DNA of 64,000 nucleotides from Sporosarcina ureae (GTDB taxonomy: Bacteria > Bacillota > Bacilli > Bacillales_A > Planococcaceae). The notes beneath the pieces are model-generated. The model saw only the letters and a list, made by a program, of their open reading frames with translations. It had not been told where the DNA came from and searched no databases. Positions 17,290 to 25,962 of this stretch are shown piece after piece. Every line of letters starts with the position of its first letter. Positions within the stretch are counted from its first letter, which is position 1. The translations under genes were made by a program, and so were the position numbers. The stretch lies in assembly GCF_002109325.1 (NCBI RefSeq), contig NZ_CP015348.1:709501-773500 (forward strand), written 5' to 3'.

Positions 17290-18084
17290 ATGTTTGATTA
17301 TCATATGCACAGCGCATTTTCAGCAGATTGTGAAATACCTATGGAAGAGATGGCAAAAGCATCTATAGCCAAAGGACTTACTGAAATCTGTTTTACCGAT
17401 CACATCGATTATGAATACCCTGATGAAACAATTCATTTCGATTTTGATAAACTAGAATATGCACAAAAAATTATTCAGTTGAATGAACAATTCGATGGAC
17501 AGCTAACGATAAAAAAAGGTGTAGAAATAGGATTGCAACCGGATTTACTACACCTCTATGAAGAATTAATGGACGAGCATGAATTTGACTTTGTGATTTG
17601 TTCACTGCATACAGTCGAAAATAAGTCCCTACATTATCGTGAGTTATTTGAAGACCGTTCAACAGAGGCAGCCTTTGAGACGTATTATAAGGAATTACTA
17701 TATTGCGTTCAGCATTATAAGCGCTACAGTGTGCTAGGGCATGTAGATCTGATCAAACGTTATACTGATCAGCCGCCAGCCAATCTATTTCATGACTATT
17801 TAGAAAAGATCTTCAATACCATTATACCAGAAGGCAAAGGGATTGAACTGAATACTTCCGGAACTCGTTACGGACTATCGCATAATATGCCGAGTGAAGA
17901 TATTTTACGTTTATATAAGCAATGCGGCGGCGAAATTATTACTTTAGGTTCTGACGCGCACAAAACAAAAGATATTGCACATGAATTCAAAGAATCCCTA
18001 GAGTTATATCAGTCGATCGGCTTTAACTATTTAGCAACCTTCACAGAAGGCAAGCCTGAATTCCATAAAATTTCATCATTATGA
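17290..18084 (+). CDS. hisJ: Histidinol-phosphatase, PHP family
   Basis: A 264-residue metal-dependent phosphatase of the polymerase-and-histidinol-phosphatase superfamily, removing phosphate from histidinol-phosphate. It has the PHP signature DYHMHSAFSADC, FTDHIDYEY, SLHTVEN, LGHVDLIKRY and GSDAHKTKDI, which supply the three-metal site. AAAAGGAGA precedes the ATG. It is divergent from hisZ with 120 bases between, so it is part of the histidine locus though on the other strand. Confidence 0.92.
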   Translation: MFDYHMHSAFSADCEIPMEEMAKASIAKGLTEICFTDHIDYEYPDETIHFDFDKLEYAQKIIQLNEQFDGQLTIKKGVEIGLQPDLLHLYEELMDEHEFDFVICSLHTVENKSLHYRELFEDRSTEAAFETYYKELLYCVQHYKRYSVLGHVDLIKRYTDQPPANLFHDYLEKIFNTIIPEGKGIELNTSGTRYGLSHNMPSEDILRLYKQCGGEIITLGSDAHKTKDIAHEFKESLELYQSIGFNYLATFTEGKPEFHKISSL

Positions 18085-18093
18085 TTCAAATAG

Positions 18094-18132
18094 AAAAGTG
18101 ACGAAACTTCAACAGGTTTTCTTCACTTTTTT
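18094..18132. terminator. Bidirectional terminator between hisJ and the YdcF-like gene
   Basis: Imperfect stem AAAAGTGA ... TCACTTTT with an inner GAAAC / GTTTTC pairing, T-rich on both sides. Confidence 0.6.
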
Positions 18133-18146
18133 ATTTCAAGCAAGAT

Positions 18147-18722
18147 TTACTTCCTGAAAACCCAAGTTTTCAATAATGCTAAACGTTCACGAATCAATAC
18201 TTTCGCTTTTACGGATTCAGGTGTCTTTGCCGCCACAATATCAGACTTCCATCCAAGCTGTTTTGCCAGAAACCTTGCCCTAGCCAAGTGATAATCACTG
18301 CTAATAATAGTGACACCGGACACTTCCGGAATGATCTTCTGGCTGAATTGTAGATTTTCATATGTAGAAGTGGATTGATCCTCAATAACGAGACGATCTT
18401 CCGCAATCCCATGCTCTTTTAGATAATGATACATCGCTTCAGCTTCGCTAATCCCCTCATCTTTTCCTTGTCCGCCTGAAAGCACAAGCTTTACATGTGG
18501 ATATTGAATTGCATAGTCTACAGCACTTTCTAATCGATAGCGTAAGGATAGTGAAGGAATTTCTCCGTTCACTTTGGCACCCAGAATTATTACATAGTCA
18601 TAGGATCCATCCGCTTTCATTTGCTGCGCTTGTTTTATTCGCTCCCCTGGTAACATCCAAAACATCCCCAGTCCCGAAATGATCAATACCGCCACTATTG
18701 TCATACCCCAAAACTTCTTCAT
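18147..18722 (-). CDS. YdcF/SanA-like DUF218 membrane protein
   Basis: A 191-residue protein anchored by one N-terminal helix (about 6-24). The DUF218 core is clear: VIILGAKVNGEIPSLSLRYRL, LVLSGGQGKDEGISEAEAMYHYL in part, and IEDQSTSTYENL, followed by IISSDYHLARA. Relatives act in envelope functions such as ElyC in peptidoglycan synthesis and SanA in vancomycin resistance of Gram-negatives, but the reaction is not settled. GAGGGGCG precedes the ATG. No partner gene lies next to it. Confidence 0.8.
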   Translation of the reverse strand: MKKFWGMTIVAVLIISGLGMFWMLPGERIKQAQQMKADGSYDYVIILGAKVNGEIPSLSLRYRLESAVDYAIQYPHVKLVLSGGQGKDEGISEAEAMYHYLKEHGIAEDRLVIEDQSTSTYENLQFSQKIIPEVSGVTIISSDYHLARARFLAKQLGWKSDIVAAKTPESVKAKVLIRERLALLKTWVFRK

Positions 18723-18775
18723 TCAGTCGCCCCTCTTCTATATTCATAAGACGGCATTAAATGAAAAGTAGTTCC

Positions 18776-18811
18776 AAAAAGAGCAACGAAGCTTTGGGCC
18801 TCGCTGCTCTT
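18776..18811 (-). terminator. Terminator of argG
   Basis: On the minus strand GAGCAGCGA pairs with TCGTTGCTC through one G-U wobble and is followed by TTTTT. It lies ten bases beyond the argG stop, so argG ends its transcript. Confidence 0.75.
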
Positions 18812-18821
18812 CACATACAAC

Positions 18822-20033
18822 TTAGGGTGTTTTAACGATTTGCTTTTTATTGACCATACTGTGCACTTCTGTAGGTAGTCCCCAAAGTTTAATGAATCCT
18901 ACTGCCGCCGCTTGATCAAATTCATCATCAGATGTATACGTTGCTAGTTTCTCATCATATAAGGAATTCGGAGACTTACGACCTTCTACTATGGCATGAC
19001 CTTTAAAGAGCTTCACACGGACTGTACCGTTAACATATTGTTGTGTGTCCTTAATGAACGCTTCAAGCGACTCACGTAAAGGAGAGAACCAAAGACCGTT
19101 GTAAATTAATTCACCAAGTTTTTGTGAAATAATAGGTTTAAAATGCGCTAATTCTTTTACAAGTGTTAAATCTTCTAATTCTTTATGCGCTTTTAATAAA
19201 GTAATAGCCCCTGGTGCTTCATAGACTTCACGAGACTTGATACCGACCAACCGATTTTCTACGTGATCGATACGACCGACACCATGTTTGCCAGCCACTT
19301 CATTCAACTTTGTGATCAGATCACTTAACAAATATTTTTCTCCATCGATCGTAACAGGAACACCTTGCTCAAAGCCGATTTCGATGATATCCGCTGTATC
19401 AGGTGCGTTTTCAATGGATACCGTCAAACCAAAAGCATCTTCTGGTGGTGTTGCCCAAGGATCTTCTAGAATTCCGCATTCATTGGCACGCCCCCATAAG
19501 TTTTGGTCCACTGAGTACGGATTATCTAAGTCTATGGGAATTGGAATATTATGTTCTTGTGCATAATGAATCTCTTCTTCACGTGACCAGCTCCATGAAC
19601 GAACTGGCGCTACAACTTCAAGTGAAGGATCTAGTGACTTGATAGCGACTTCAAATCGTACTTGGTCATTTCCTTTTCCTGTACATCCATGAGCTACAGC
19701 AGTTGCTTGTTCCTGATGTGCAATTTCCACCAACTTCTTGGAAATAAGCGGACGGGATAAGGCAGAGACCAAAGGATATTTATTTTCATAATATGTTTGA
19801 GCTTGCAATGAAAGAAGGACGAAATCCTGTGCGAATTCTTCACGTGCATCAATAACATAGCTACTAATCGCGCCAACTGTAAGAGCTTTTTCCTTAATGA
19901 AGTCGAGATCTTTACCTTCGCCAACATCTAAGCAAACCGCTATTACGCTATATCCTTGATCTGTTAACCATTGAATCGCAACTGATGTGTCTAAACCGCC
20001 TGAATAGGCTAAAACGACTTTCTTCTTTTCCAT
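18822..20033 (-). CDS. argG: Argininosuccinate synthase
   Basis: A 403-residue enzyme that joins citrulline and aspartate with ATP. The ATP pyrophosphatase loop [11 protein letters not shown] is at the N-terminus, with [15 protein letters not shown] and [15 protein letters not shown] downstream. I start at ATG 20033 (AAGGGGG eight bases upstream). argH, normally the next gene in Bacillus, is not here: a terminator follows and the next gene is unrelated. An inverted repeat CATGCA-AG-TGCATG (20049-20062) abuts the ribosome binding site and could affect initiation. Confidence 0.95.
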   Translation of the reverse strand: MEKKKVVLAYSGGLDTSVAIQWLTDQGYSVIAVCLDVGEGKDLDFIKEKALTVGAISSYVIDAREEFAQDFVLLSLQAQTYYENKYPLVSALSRPLISKKLVEIAHQEQATAVAHGCTGKGNDQVRFEVAIKSLDPSLEVVAPVRSWSWSREEEIHYAQEHNIPIPIDLDNPYSVDQNLWGRANECGILEDPWATPPEDAFGLTVSIENAPDTADIIEIGFEQGVPVTIDGEKYLLSDLITKLNEVAGKHGVGRIDHVENRLVGIKSREVYEAPGAITLLKAHKELEDLTLVKELAHFKPIISQKLGELIYNGLWFSPLRESLEAFIKDTQQYVNGTVRVKLFKGHAIVEGRKSPNSLYDEKLATYTSDDEFDQAAAVGFIKLWGLPTEVHSMVNKKQIVKTP

Positions 20034-20131
20034 GGGTAAATCCCCCTTCATGCAAGTGCATGTATGTTTATTCAACTTAATGTATTTTTATAATAACATA
20101 TTTCATTTAAAACACAATAGAAAAGCATAAA

Positions 20132-20168
20132 AAAACAGACACATTATGTAAAAAAATGTGTCTGTTTT
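20132..20168 (-). terminator. Terminator of gdhA
   Basis: Perfect 14-bp stem AAAACAGACACATT / AATGTGTCTGTTTT just after the gdhA stop. Confidence 0.85.
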
Positions 20169-20175
20169 ATATCAT

Positions 20176-21558
20176 TTATCGAATTCCGTGCGCGACCATT
20201 GCATCTGCTACTCGTAGGAAGCCTGCTACGTTAGCGCCCATTACAAGATTGCCGGGTTTACCGTAATCCACTGCTGCCGTACTACAGTCTTTATAGATAT
20301 TTTGCATAACTTCTTTCAAATGCATATCCACTTGTTCTTCTGACCAAGATAGACGTTGGCTGTTCTGGGACATCTCCATAGCGGAAACAGCTACACCACC
20401 CGCATTGGCAGCTTTTGCTGGTGCGAATAATACATTGTGCTCTTGGAAAATAATAATCGCCTCAATTGTACAAGGCATATTCGCGCCTTCACCAACTGCT
20501 TTAACGCCATTTGCGATCAGCATATGAGCTGCAATCTCATCAATTTCATTTTGTGTGGCACATGGAAGTGCAATATCACATGGAATAGACCAAATTTCTG
20601 AACAGTCTGCATGATACTCTGCATCAAGATGTTCTTTCGTATATTCCCAAATTCGTTTATTGCCGTATTCTTTAAGTTCTTTGACTAAGTCTAGATCAAT
20701 ACCATTCTTGTCGTAAATATAACCATCAGAGTCACTACATGCTACAACTTTCGCTCCAAGTTGCATAGCTTTTTCCATCGCATATGTGGATACGTTACCT
20801 GACCCTGACACTACGACTGTCTGGCCTTCTAACGAAAGATTGTTTTCCTTCAGCATTTCATCTACAAAGTATACTGTACCGTAACCCGTTGCTTCTTTAC
20901 GACCAAGGCTACCACCATGGTCAGGGTTTTTCCCTGTTAGGATACCTGCTTCATATCCACCTTTAATGCGATTATATTGACCAAATAGATAACCGATTTC
21001 ACGTTTACCAACACCGATATCCCCTGCTGGTACGTCAATATCGGGTCCAATATGTCTGCTGAGCTCTGTCATGAAGCTTTGTGTGAAACGCATGACCTCA
21101 CGATCAGACTTACCTTTAGGATCAAAATCAGATCCACCTTTACCCGCACCAATCGGCTGCCCTGTTAAAGCATTTTTGAAGATTTGCTCGAACGCTAGGA
21201 ATTTCATAATACTATTATTAACAGATGGGTGGAAACGGAGTCCACCTTTGTAAGGGCCAAGATCACTATTAAACTGAACACGGTAACCTCTATTTACCTG
21301 TACCCTGCCTTTGTCATCTTCCCAAGCGACCCGGAATGAAATAATTCGCTCCGGCTCTGTAATGCGCTCTAGAATTCCATTTTCCATAAACTCGGGATGC
21401 TTAGCAAAGACCGGACGAAGGGAATCAAAGATTTCTCTTGTCGCTTGTAGGAATTCCTTTTCATCTGGATTCCTCTTTTTCACCAACTCATATACATTAT
21501 GAACGTAATCATTTGCTCGTTTACGATTGTTGTATTCTACTTCATCGACCTTTGTCAT
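20176..21558 (-). CDS. gdhA: NADP-type glutamate dehydrogenase, 50-kDa class
   Basis: A 460-residue enzyme that aminates 2-oxoglutarate. Family marks: the N-terminal helical region with FLQATREIFDSLRPV, GYRVQFNSDLGPYKGGLRFH, the catalytic lysine region QPIGAGKGGSDFDPKGKSD, DVPAGDIGVGKREIGYLFGQ, and the Rossmann fold VVVSGSGNVSTYAMEKA. Length and N-terminus match E. coli GdhA rather than the shorter NAD-type RocG/GudB of B. subtilis, so biosynthetic NADPH use is likely. A promoter (TTGTAA, 17 bp, GATAAT) lies about 160 bases upstream. AAAGGGA precedes the ATG. Confidence 0.93.
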   Translation of the reverse strand: MTKVDEVEYNNRKRANDYVHNVYELVKKRNPDEKEFLQATREIFDSLRPVFAKHPEFMENGILERITEPERIISFRVAWEDDKGRVQVNRGYRVQFNSDLGPYKGGLRFHPSVNNSIMKFLAFEQIFKNALTGQPIGAGKGGSDFDPKGKSDREVMRFTQSFMTELSRHIGPDIDVPAGDIGVGKREIGYLFGQYNRIKGGYEAGILTGKNPDHGGSLGRKEATGYGTVYFVDEMLKENNLSLEGQTVVVSGSGNVSTYAMEKAMQLGAKVVACSDSDGYIYDKNGIDLDLVKELKEYGNKRIWEYTKEHLDAEYHADCSEIWSIPCDIALPCATQNEIDEIAAHMLIANGVKAVGEGANMPCTIEAIIIFQEHNVLFAPAKAANAGGVAVSAMEMSQNSQRLSWSEEQVDMHLKEVMQNIYKDCSTAAVDYGKPGNLVMGANVAGFLRVADAMVAHGIR

Positions 21559-21717
21559 TTGCGACCATCCCTTTCCTTAGTTGTTAATTAAAAATTGTCG
21601 ACTGACCAGTCGCTCACTTATTCACTAGTTATAAATCAAAATAGTGGTCTAAAAAAGATCCAACTCTACTGAATAAATCGAATTTTAATTGTTCAAAATA
21701 TTTCTTTGTATTCCAAT

Positions 21718-21746
21718 ATTATCACTGAAAAGATAGCAAGTTACAA
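21718..21746 (-). promoter_or_regulatory. Candidate gdhA promoter
   Basis: Minus strand: -35 TTGTAA (21741-21746), 17-bp spacer, -10 GATAAT (21718-21723). The leader would be about 150 bases; no riboswitch was recognised in it. Confidence 0.5.
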
Positions 21747-21817
21747 GATTTTTTTGGAAAATCTCTGTTTTCTCTTAACTTTTGTGTCAATTTTATGTAT
21801 TATATCAAACTTTATTA

Positions 21818-21846
21818 TTTACATTTGACTGAATACGGAGTATTAT
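21818..21846 (+). promoter_or_regulatory. Promoter of the 47-residue membrane protein gene
   Basis: -35 TTTACA (21818-21823), 17-bp spacer, -10 TATTAT (21841-21846). Confidence 0.6.
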
Positions 21847-21880
21847 TAATCTATTCAAACAAACTATGTGAGATCATAAA

Positions 21881-21894
21881 TGTAAGCGCATACA
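21881..21894 (+). promoter_or_regulatory. Candidate catabolite response element (cre)
   Basis: TGTAAGCGCATACA matches the cre consensus TGWNANCGNTNWCA at all but one position. It lies about 35 bases beyond the -10 box of the small-gene promoter, a place where CcpA binding would block elongation. CcpA regulation is inferred. Confidence 0.5.
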
Positions 21895-21936
21895 CATACT
21901 AGTGAGAACAATACGAAAAGAAAGAGGCGAAGCGCC

Positions 21937-22080
21937 ATGACAAAGACATTAGGTACATTTCGATCAATTCTAGGAGCAAATCTACTCCTAATCATGACTT
22001 TTGCTTTCCTACCTGCTTTACTCGTAAATCCGGATATGGATATGTTCCAAAGCGCTATGAAAATGTTAAATAACGAATAA
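21937..22080 (+). CDS. 47-residue membrane protein
   Basis: ATG 21937 opens a 47-codon frame, MTKTLGTFRSILGANLLLIM... ending MKMLNNE, with one hydrophobic segment of about 20 residues (LGANLLLIMTFAFLPALLV) and a short acidic tail. AGAGGCG lies eight bases upstream. The gene has a promoter (21818-21846), a cre-like site (21881-21894) and its own terminator (22096-22124), which together make it convincing despite its length. No family is recognised. A single-helix protein near gdhA could be a regulator or a membrane stabiliser; nothing in the sequence decides this. Confidence 0.7.
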   Translation: MTKTLGTFRSILGANLLLIMTFAFLPALLVNPDMDMFQSAMKMLNNE

Positions 22081-22095
22081 GCTCCCATATGACAG

Positions 22096-22124
22096 AGCCT
22101 TTCCTATACTAGGAAGGCTTTTAT
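22096..22124 (+). terminator. Terminator of the 47-residue gene
   Basis: Stem AGCCTT-CCT / AGG-AAGGCT with a five-base loop, followed by TTTATTTAT. Confidence 0.75.
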
Positions 22125-22194
22125 TTATTGAAATTGAAATTCAAGTTCAGTTACTACATTAAAATTTCAACATCCACTCTATAAATCAAAATAA

Positions 22195-22290
22195 CGAAAC
22201 TAGTTATTCGTAAGTAGAAGGCGGCTCAAGGAAGATAAGCTCGGCAGGTGAAACAACTAACTAGGAACGAAGTGACTAGTTATTTTCCCG
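22195..22290. repeat. Repeat-rich intergenic segment with ACTAGTTATT twice
   Basis: ACTAGTTATT occurs at 22199-22208 and again at 22275-22284, with a local inverted repeat AACTA...CTAGTT around 22256-22281 and a G+C-rich GGCGGCTCAAGG at the left and CGCGAGCCCTTCC at the right. It looks like a small non-coding repeat element downstream of the GH18 gene. Its hairpin may serve as a terminator. Whether it recurs in the genome cannot be seen here. Confidence 0.4.
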
Positions 22291-22314
22291 CGAGCCCTTC
22301 CGAACGCTATAACT

Positions 22315-23598
22315 TTATCGCTTTCTAATAGTAAATCGATCTTCTAACAACAGCCAATTCTGCGGGAATGCAAGGCCAAGTTTCCAGTACATAATGCCCC
22401 GTAACTTAAACTTTTTAAGCAAATCAAACTTCGCATTGATGCTTCGTGCATCTTCAAACCACACTTCATGTTCGATTCCTTGTTCATCGTAATACGTATA
22501 ATGTGGCGCCTGAGCCAGTGCGTCGTATTCAATTGCAACATTCTGTTCGATCGCTAGATTAGTCGCCATTCTCGGACTCAGTGCCGTTGCTGCTTTGCTA
22601 TCTGGTTGACCAAACGGAGCCATCCAGTCATAGCCATACAGATTTTGGCCTAGAAATACTTTTTCTTTCGGAATTTGACTAACGGCATATTCTACTACTT
22701 TCGTGACAGGACCAATTGGGCTAACAGCTTGCGGTGCACTATAAGTATATCCCCACTCATACGTCATTAACACTACGAAATCTACAATCTCACCATGAAC
22801 TTTATAATCATGAGCACCATAAATTCCAGTTGTTACTTCACCAGCCTTTGGTGCAAGTGCAGTGGAAATCGTTAGACCGGCATCATGAATTTGCTTGGTA
22901 GCATTGCGTAATAATTCATTATATAATTCTCGATCTTCAGGGAATAATAACTCAAAGTCGAAATGAATATCTTTATAACCAACTTCATTCGCTATTGAAA
23001 TGGCACTTTGAATCATTCGATTTTGGGCTTCTTTATCGGTGAAAATTACATGCCCTAGCTCTGCACTGAATGTATAGTTTTCTAAGTTGGTCAGCACCAG
23101 CATATTTAGAACGCCTGCATTTTTGGCGGTCGTTGGAATATCTGCTATAGCAGGCATTTTGAGGGAACCATCGCGTTGCACTTCATAACTGAACATAGCA
23201 AGATACGTCAAACCATCCACACGTTCACGAACTTCGGCTAACATAGCCTGACTGACTGGATTACGCGTTTCTACATATAACAAAGAATCAATCGGTGTTT
23301 TCACTTCTTGTGGTATGTAGAGACGCTGTCCAACCATTAGTCTTGCGGCAGGATTAATTGCATTAATTCTTGCCAAGCGAGCGACCGAAAGACCATATCT
23401 CTGTGCACTTGTATATAAACTATCTCCAGGTCGTACCCAATAATACGATCCTATAATTGGTATAACAAGCGCTTGTCCCACTGCCAGTCGCGTATCACTT
23501 TCCAATTCATTTGCACTTGCTATTTGTTCGTACGGAACACCATATATTTTACCGATTTCATATAAACTCTCACCTTGCGAAACCACATGAATCTGCAT
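22315..23598 (-). CDS. LysM-GH18 spore cortex-lytic enzyme, SleL/YaaH-like
   Basis: A 427-residue protein with two N-terminal LysM peptidoglycan-binding repeats (about 3-47 and 52-95: HVVSQGESLYEIGKIYGVPY, YWVRPGDSLYTSAQRYGLSV) and a glycoside hydrolase 18 barrel (about 105-420). The active-site strand reads DIHFDFELL, holding the Asp-Asp-Glu pattern with the catalytic Glu. This domain order is that of YaaH/SleL, which cleaves muramic-lactam cortex during germination. There is no signal peptide, also typical of this family. It marks the organism as a spore former. ATG 23598 has AAGGG upstream. Confidence 0.88.
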   Translation of the reverse strand: MQIHVVSQGESLYEIGKIYGVPYEQIASANELESDTRLAVGQALVIPIIGSYYWVRPGDSLYTSAQRYGLSVARLARINAINPAARLMVGQRLYIPQEVKTPIDSLLYVETRNPVSQAMLAEVRERVDGLTYLAMFSYEVQRDGSLKMPAIADIPTTAKNAGVLNMLVLTNLENYTFSAELGHVIFTDKEAQNRMIQSAISIANEVGYKDIHFDFELLFPEDRELYNELLRNATKQIHDAGLTISTALAPKAGEVTTGIYGAHDYKVHGEIVDFVVLMTYEWGYTYSAPQAVSPIGPVTKVVEYAVSQIPKEKVFLGQNLYGYDWMAPFGQPDSKAATALSPRMATNLAIEQNVAIEYDALAQAPHYTYYDEQGIEHEVWFEDARSINAKFDLLKKFKLRGIMYWKLGLAFPQNWLLLEDRFTIRKR

Positions 23599-23751
23599 GC
23601 ATTCCCACTACCCTTCTTGAGTTCTATCCTTATGTTATGTTCGCGCGTTACGAACTATGCATAAAGCTTTACAGCATTTTCCTATACATAAGTTTTCGAA
23701 CACATCACATACTATTCTTGATGTATTAGATGAATGGAGGAGGAAATATAT

Positions 23752-24381
23752 TTGACAAATCAATTCGAAACATCTCAACACATGCAAGGCGGAGCAGTCC
23801 CCCCATCAATGAATCACGGCGGACACGAGTTATTTGATGTCAAAGAGGTGTTAAGCGCGACTCTCGGAGCATTGAACCAAGCGATGATTTTACGTCCACA
23901 TGTCCAAGATCCAGAACTTCTCGATATTCTTGATCGACAATACCGATTCACGCTGGATGAATACAATATCCTTGTGGAAAGTTTTAAGACTGGCAAAGAC
24001 CCTTCACATCCTACACAAAGCTATCAAATGAAAGCAGGCAGCGATTTCATTTACGGTATGAAAGAAAAAGCACCATCTAAACCGATTCAATCTACAGGTG
24101 AAATCACTGATGAAATCATCTCTGGTTTTTTGCTAGGCGCTACAAAAGAAGGCGCTACAGGCAAAACAGCTGCTTCATTAGAAGTATGCAATCCAGTGGT
24201 CCGCCGTGTACTTGCAGATTCTGTGCCCAATTGTATAGAAATGGCATACGAATTATCCATTTATCAAAATAAACACCAATATTACCAAGTACCACAATTA
24301 AATGATCAGGATATGAATATGTTGCTTAATTCTTTTGCGCCTACACAAGGTCAACCTGCATTACCAAAAAACGTTCAATAA
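23752..24381 (+). CDS. CotF-like spore coat protein
   Basis: A 209-residue protein from the TTG at 23752, which has GGAGGAGG eight bases upstream; the ATG at 23734 would lie within that site. Two ferritin-like helical pairs are visible (LFDVKEVLSATLGALNQA, LLDILDRQYRFTLDEYNIL; then TDEIISGFLLGATKEGATGKT), the pattern of the CotF family of spore coat and spore-associated proteins. The Met-Pro-rich ends (GGAVPPSMNHGGHE, TQGQPALPKNVQ) are probably disordered. It is divergent from the SleL-like gene, giving a small spore locus. A sigma-E or sigma-K promoter was not resolved. Confidence 0.8.
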   Translation: MTNQFETSQHMQGGAVPPSMNHGGHELFDVKEVLSATLGALNQAMILRPHVQDPELLDILDRQYRFTLDEYNILVESFKTGKDPSHPTQSYQMKAGSDFIYGMKEKAPSKPIQSTGEITDEIISGFLLGATKEGATGKTAASLEVCNPVVRRVLADSVPNCIEMAYELSIYQNKHQYYQVPQLNDQDMNMLLNSFAPTQGQPALPKNVQ

Positions 24382-24393
24382 GTCATGGATACA

Positions 24394-24426
24394 AGCAGAT
24401 GGTGTTCTTGCCCATCTGCTTTTTTG
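24394..24426 (+). terminator. Terminator of the CotF-like gene
   Basis: Stem AGCAGATGG / CCATCTGCT followed by TTTTTT. Confidence 0.85.
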
Positions 24427-24485
24427 CTTTTATGCTCGTTATATTTGTATACTATATAGAAGAATACAAATGAAGGAGTGTCTAC

Positions 24486-25145
24486 ATGAAAGTTGCGATC
24501 TTTGATTTTGACGGTACATTGTACACGAAAGAAACCTTTAAACTACTTATGGAGCAATTAAAGAAGCATCCTAAATACAAGCAGTATTACGGAAAATTCT
24601 ATCGCTCAATATTACCGTTATATATTCGCTATAAACTCAAAATCCTACCTGAATCCGTAATGAAAGAACGTTCCATGCGTCTTTATCTCCAAGCTTTGGA
24701 TTCATTGTCGATGACAGAACTACACGAGTATTTTAATGGCATGCATAACGTAATGTTGCCTAACTTCAATGAACAAGTCGTTAAACGGCTCGTCGAACAT
24801 AAAAAAGATGGATACCACGTCTTGCTCGTCTCTGGTGCTTATACGCCTTTTTTGAAAGCTGTTACAAGTCATCTGACATTCGATCAGATTATTGGCACAG
24901 ACATCCCTTCAAATGGAGATCAACTAGCGATGGATCGGCCTTTTCTACATATTCAAGGCACACGAAAAAACGAACAAATCGAACATGTTCTACAAGGGGT
25001 AACTGTGAATTGGGATAATAGCTTTGCTTATGGTGACAGCATTTCAGATCTTCCAGTCTTAGAACAAGTCGGACATCCTGTAGCAGTTCGTCCAGATGAA
25101 AAACTTACGGCCATAGCCAAACAAAGAAACTGGGAAATACTATAA
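24486..25145 (+). CDS. HAD-superfamily subclass IB phosphatase
   Basis: A 219-residue haloacid dehalogenase-type hydrolase. Motif I is FDFDGTLYT (nucleophile Asp9 region), motif II VSGAYTPF, and motif III/IV GDSISDLPVLEQVG. An alpha-helical cap of the HAD-IB type (SerB-like) fills residues 15-95. Such enzymes act on phosphoserine or phospholipid head groups among others, so the substrate remains open. AAGGAGTG lies before the ATG. It shares a convergent hairpin with the DUF421 gene. Confidence 0.82.
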   Translation: MKVAIFDFDGTLYTKETFKLLMEQLKKHPKYKQYYGKFYRSILPLYIRYKLKILPESVMKERSMRLYLQALDSLSMTELHEYFNGMHNVMLPNFNEQVVKRLVEHKKDGYHVLLVSGAYTPFLKAVTSHLTFDQIIGTDIPSNGDQLAMDRPFLHIQGTRKNEQIEHVLQGVTVNWDNSFAYGDSISDLPVLEQVGHPVAVRPDEKLTAIAKQRNWEIL

Positions 25146-25154
25146 AATAAAACA

Positions 25155-25193
25155 AACGCGAAGAGCCCTGATTATTTCAGGACTTTTCACGTT
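25155..25193. terminator. Hairpin between convergent HAD and DUF421 genes
   Basis: Imperfect stem: AACG / CGTT outer, GAA / TTC and CCTGA / TCAGG inner. The T-runs are weak, so efficiency is uncertain. Confidence 0.45.
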
Positions 25194-25902
25194 AAGTTGA
25201 TTTTAATGTATTAATATATAAACTGCCATCTGTCTGAATTTCCGCATAAAGCACATGCTCAGGCTTGGAAATCCCCTGTTTTTTTAATTGTTCGGTTAGC
25301 CAAGTATCGGTCAATTGAAGTTCTCGCATATTTTTCTCTTCTACTTTCCCGTTAGTAATAATCTCAGTCGGAATATACTTTGGCGGTGGTGATGGGGCCT
25401 TGACATCTTTTTTTGTCGCATACTTCTCACCGGTATTCAGCATGACGCTCAAGTTACCATTCGTTTCAAATATCGCGTAATTGACATCCTTTACCGAAAA
25501 TACCGACTGCTCGCGTAGCATCATATTTAGATCATTGAAACTTAACCGTAATTTACGCATGGAACCTTCTAGAATTTTTCCATTCTGTATGACAATCATC
25601 GGTTTATCATCGAGTAATACGCGAAGCTTGATGGATTTGAATGATAAAAAGTTAGCAAGAATTGTTAATACCGCCCATAAAACCATTCCATATAAACCAT
25701 TTAAGAATGGCGTTTCAGACTCTCCTGCCAAATTGGCTGCAATCGAACCGATTGTTATGCCTGTCACATAATGAAAGAACGTCAATTGAGACACTTGTTT
25801 CTTCCCCATGAAACGCGCTAAAATCAACAGCACAATAAATGAAATCACCGTTCGTAAAGTCATTTCCCAAAAAGCTAATTCCCAAAATTCATCTATGTTC
25901 AC
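25192..25902 (-). CDS. DUF421 membrane protein (YetF/YrbG family)
   Basis: A 236-residue protein with three N-terminal membrane helices (about 12-32, 44-62 and 66-88) and a cytoplasmic pair of DUF421 domains. Family signatures include RFMGKKQVSQLTFFHYVTGITIGS in part, the VIQNGKILEGSMRKLRLSFNDL region in part, and LREQSVFSVKDVNYAIFE. I start at GTG 25902, six bases after GGAGGTG; the longer frame reads through that site. Relatives are spore or stress membrane proteins in Bacillus; the biochemical role is unknown. Confidence 0.85.
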   Translation of the reverse strand: MNIDEFWELAFWEMTLRTVISFIVLLILARFMGKKQVSQLTFFHYVTGITIGSIAANLAGESETPFLNGLYGMVLWAVLTILANFLSFKSIKLRVLLDDKPMIVIQNGKILEGSMRKLRLSFNDLNMMLREQSVFSVKDVNYAIFETNGNLSVMLNTGEKYATKKDVKAPSPPPKYIPTEIITNGKVEEKNMRELQLTDTWLTEQLKKQGISKPEHVLYAEIQTDGSLYINTLKST

Positions 25903-25962
25903 TGCATACACCTCCAGTAGTCGGAGTATGTGCAAACTATAGGAATTTATACAACAATTCTT

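Noticed and set aside
21864..22088. A 74-residue minus-strand frame
   Set aside because: It is antisense to the better-supported 47-residue gene that has promoter, ribosome binding site and terminator.
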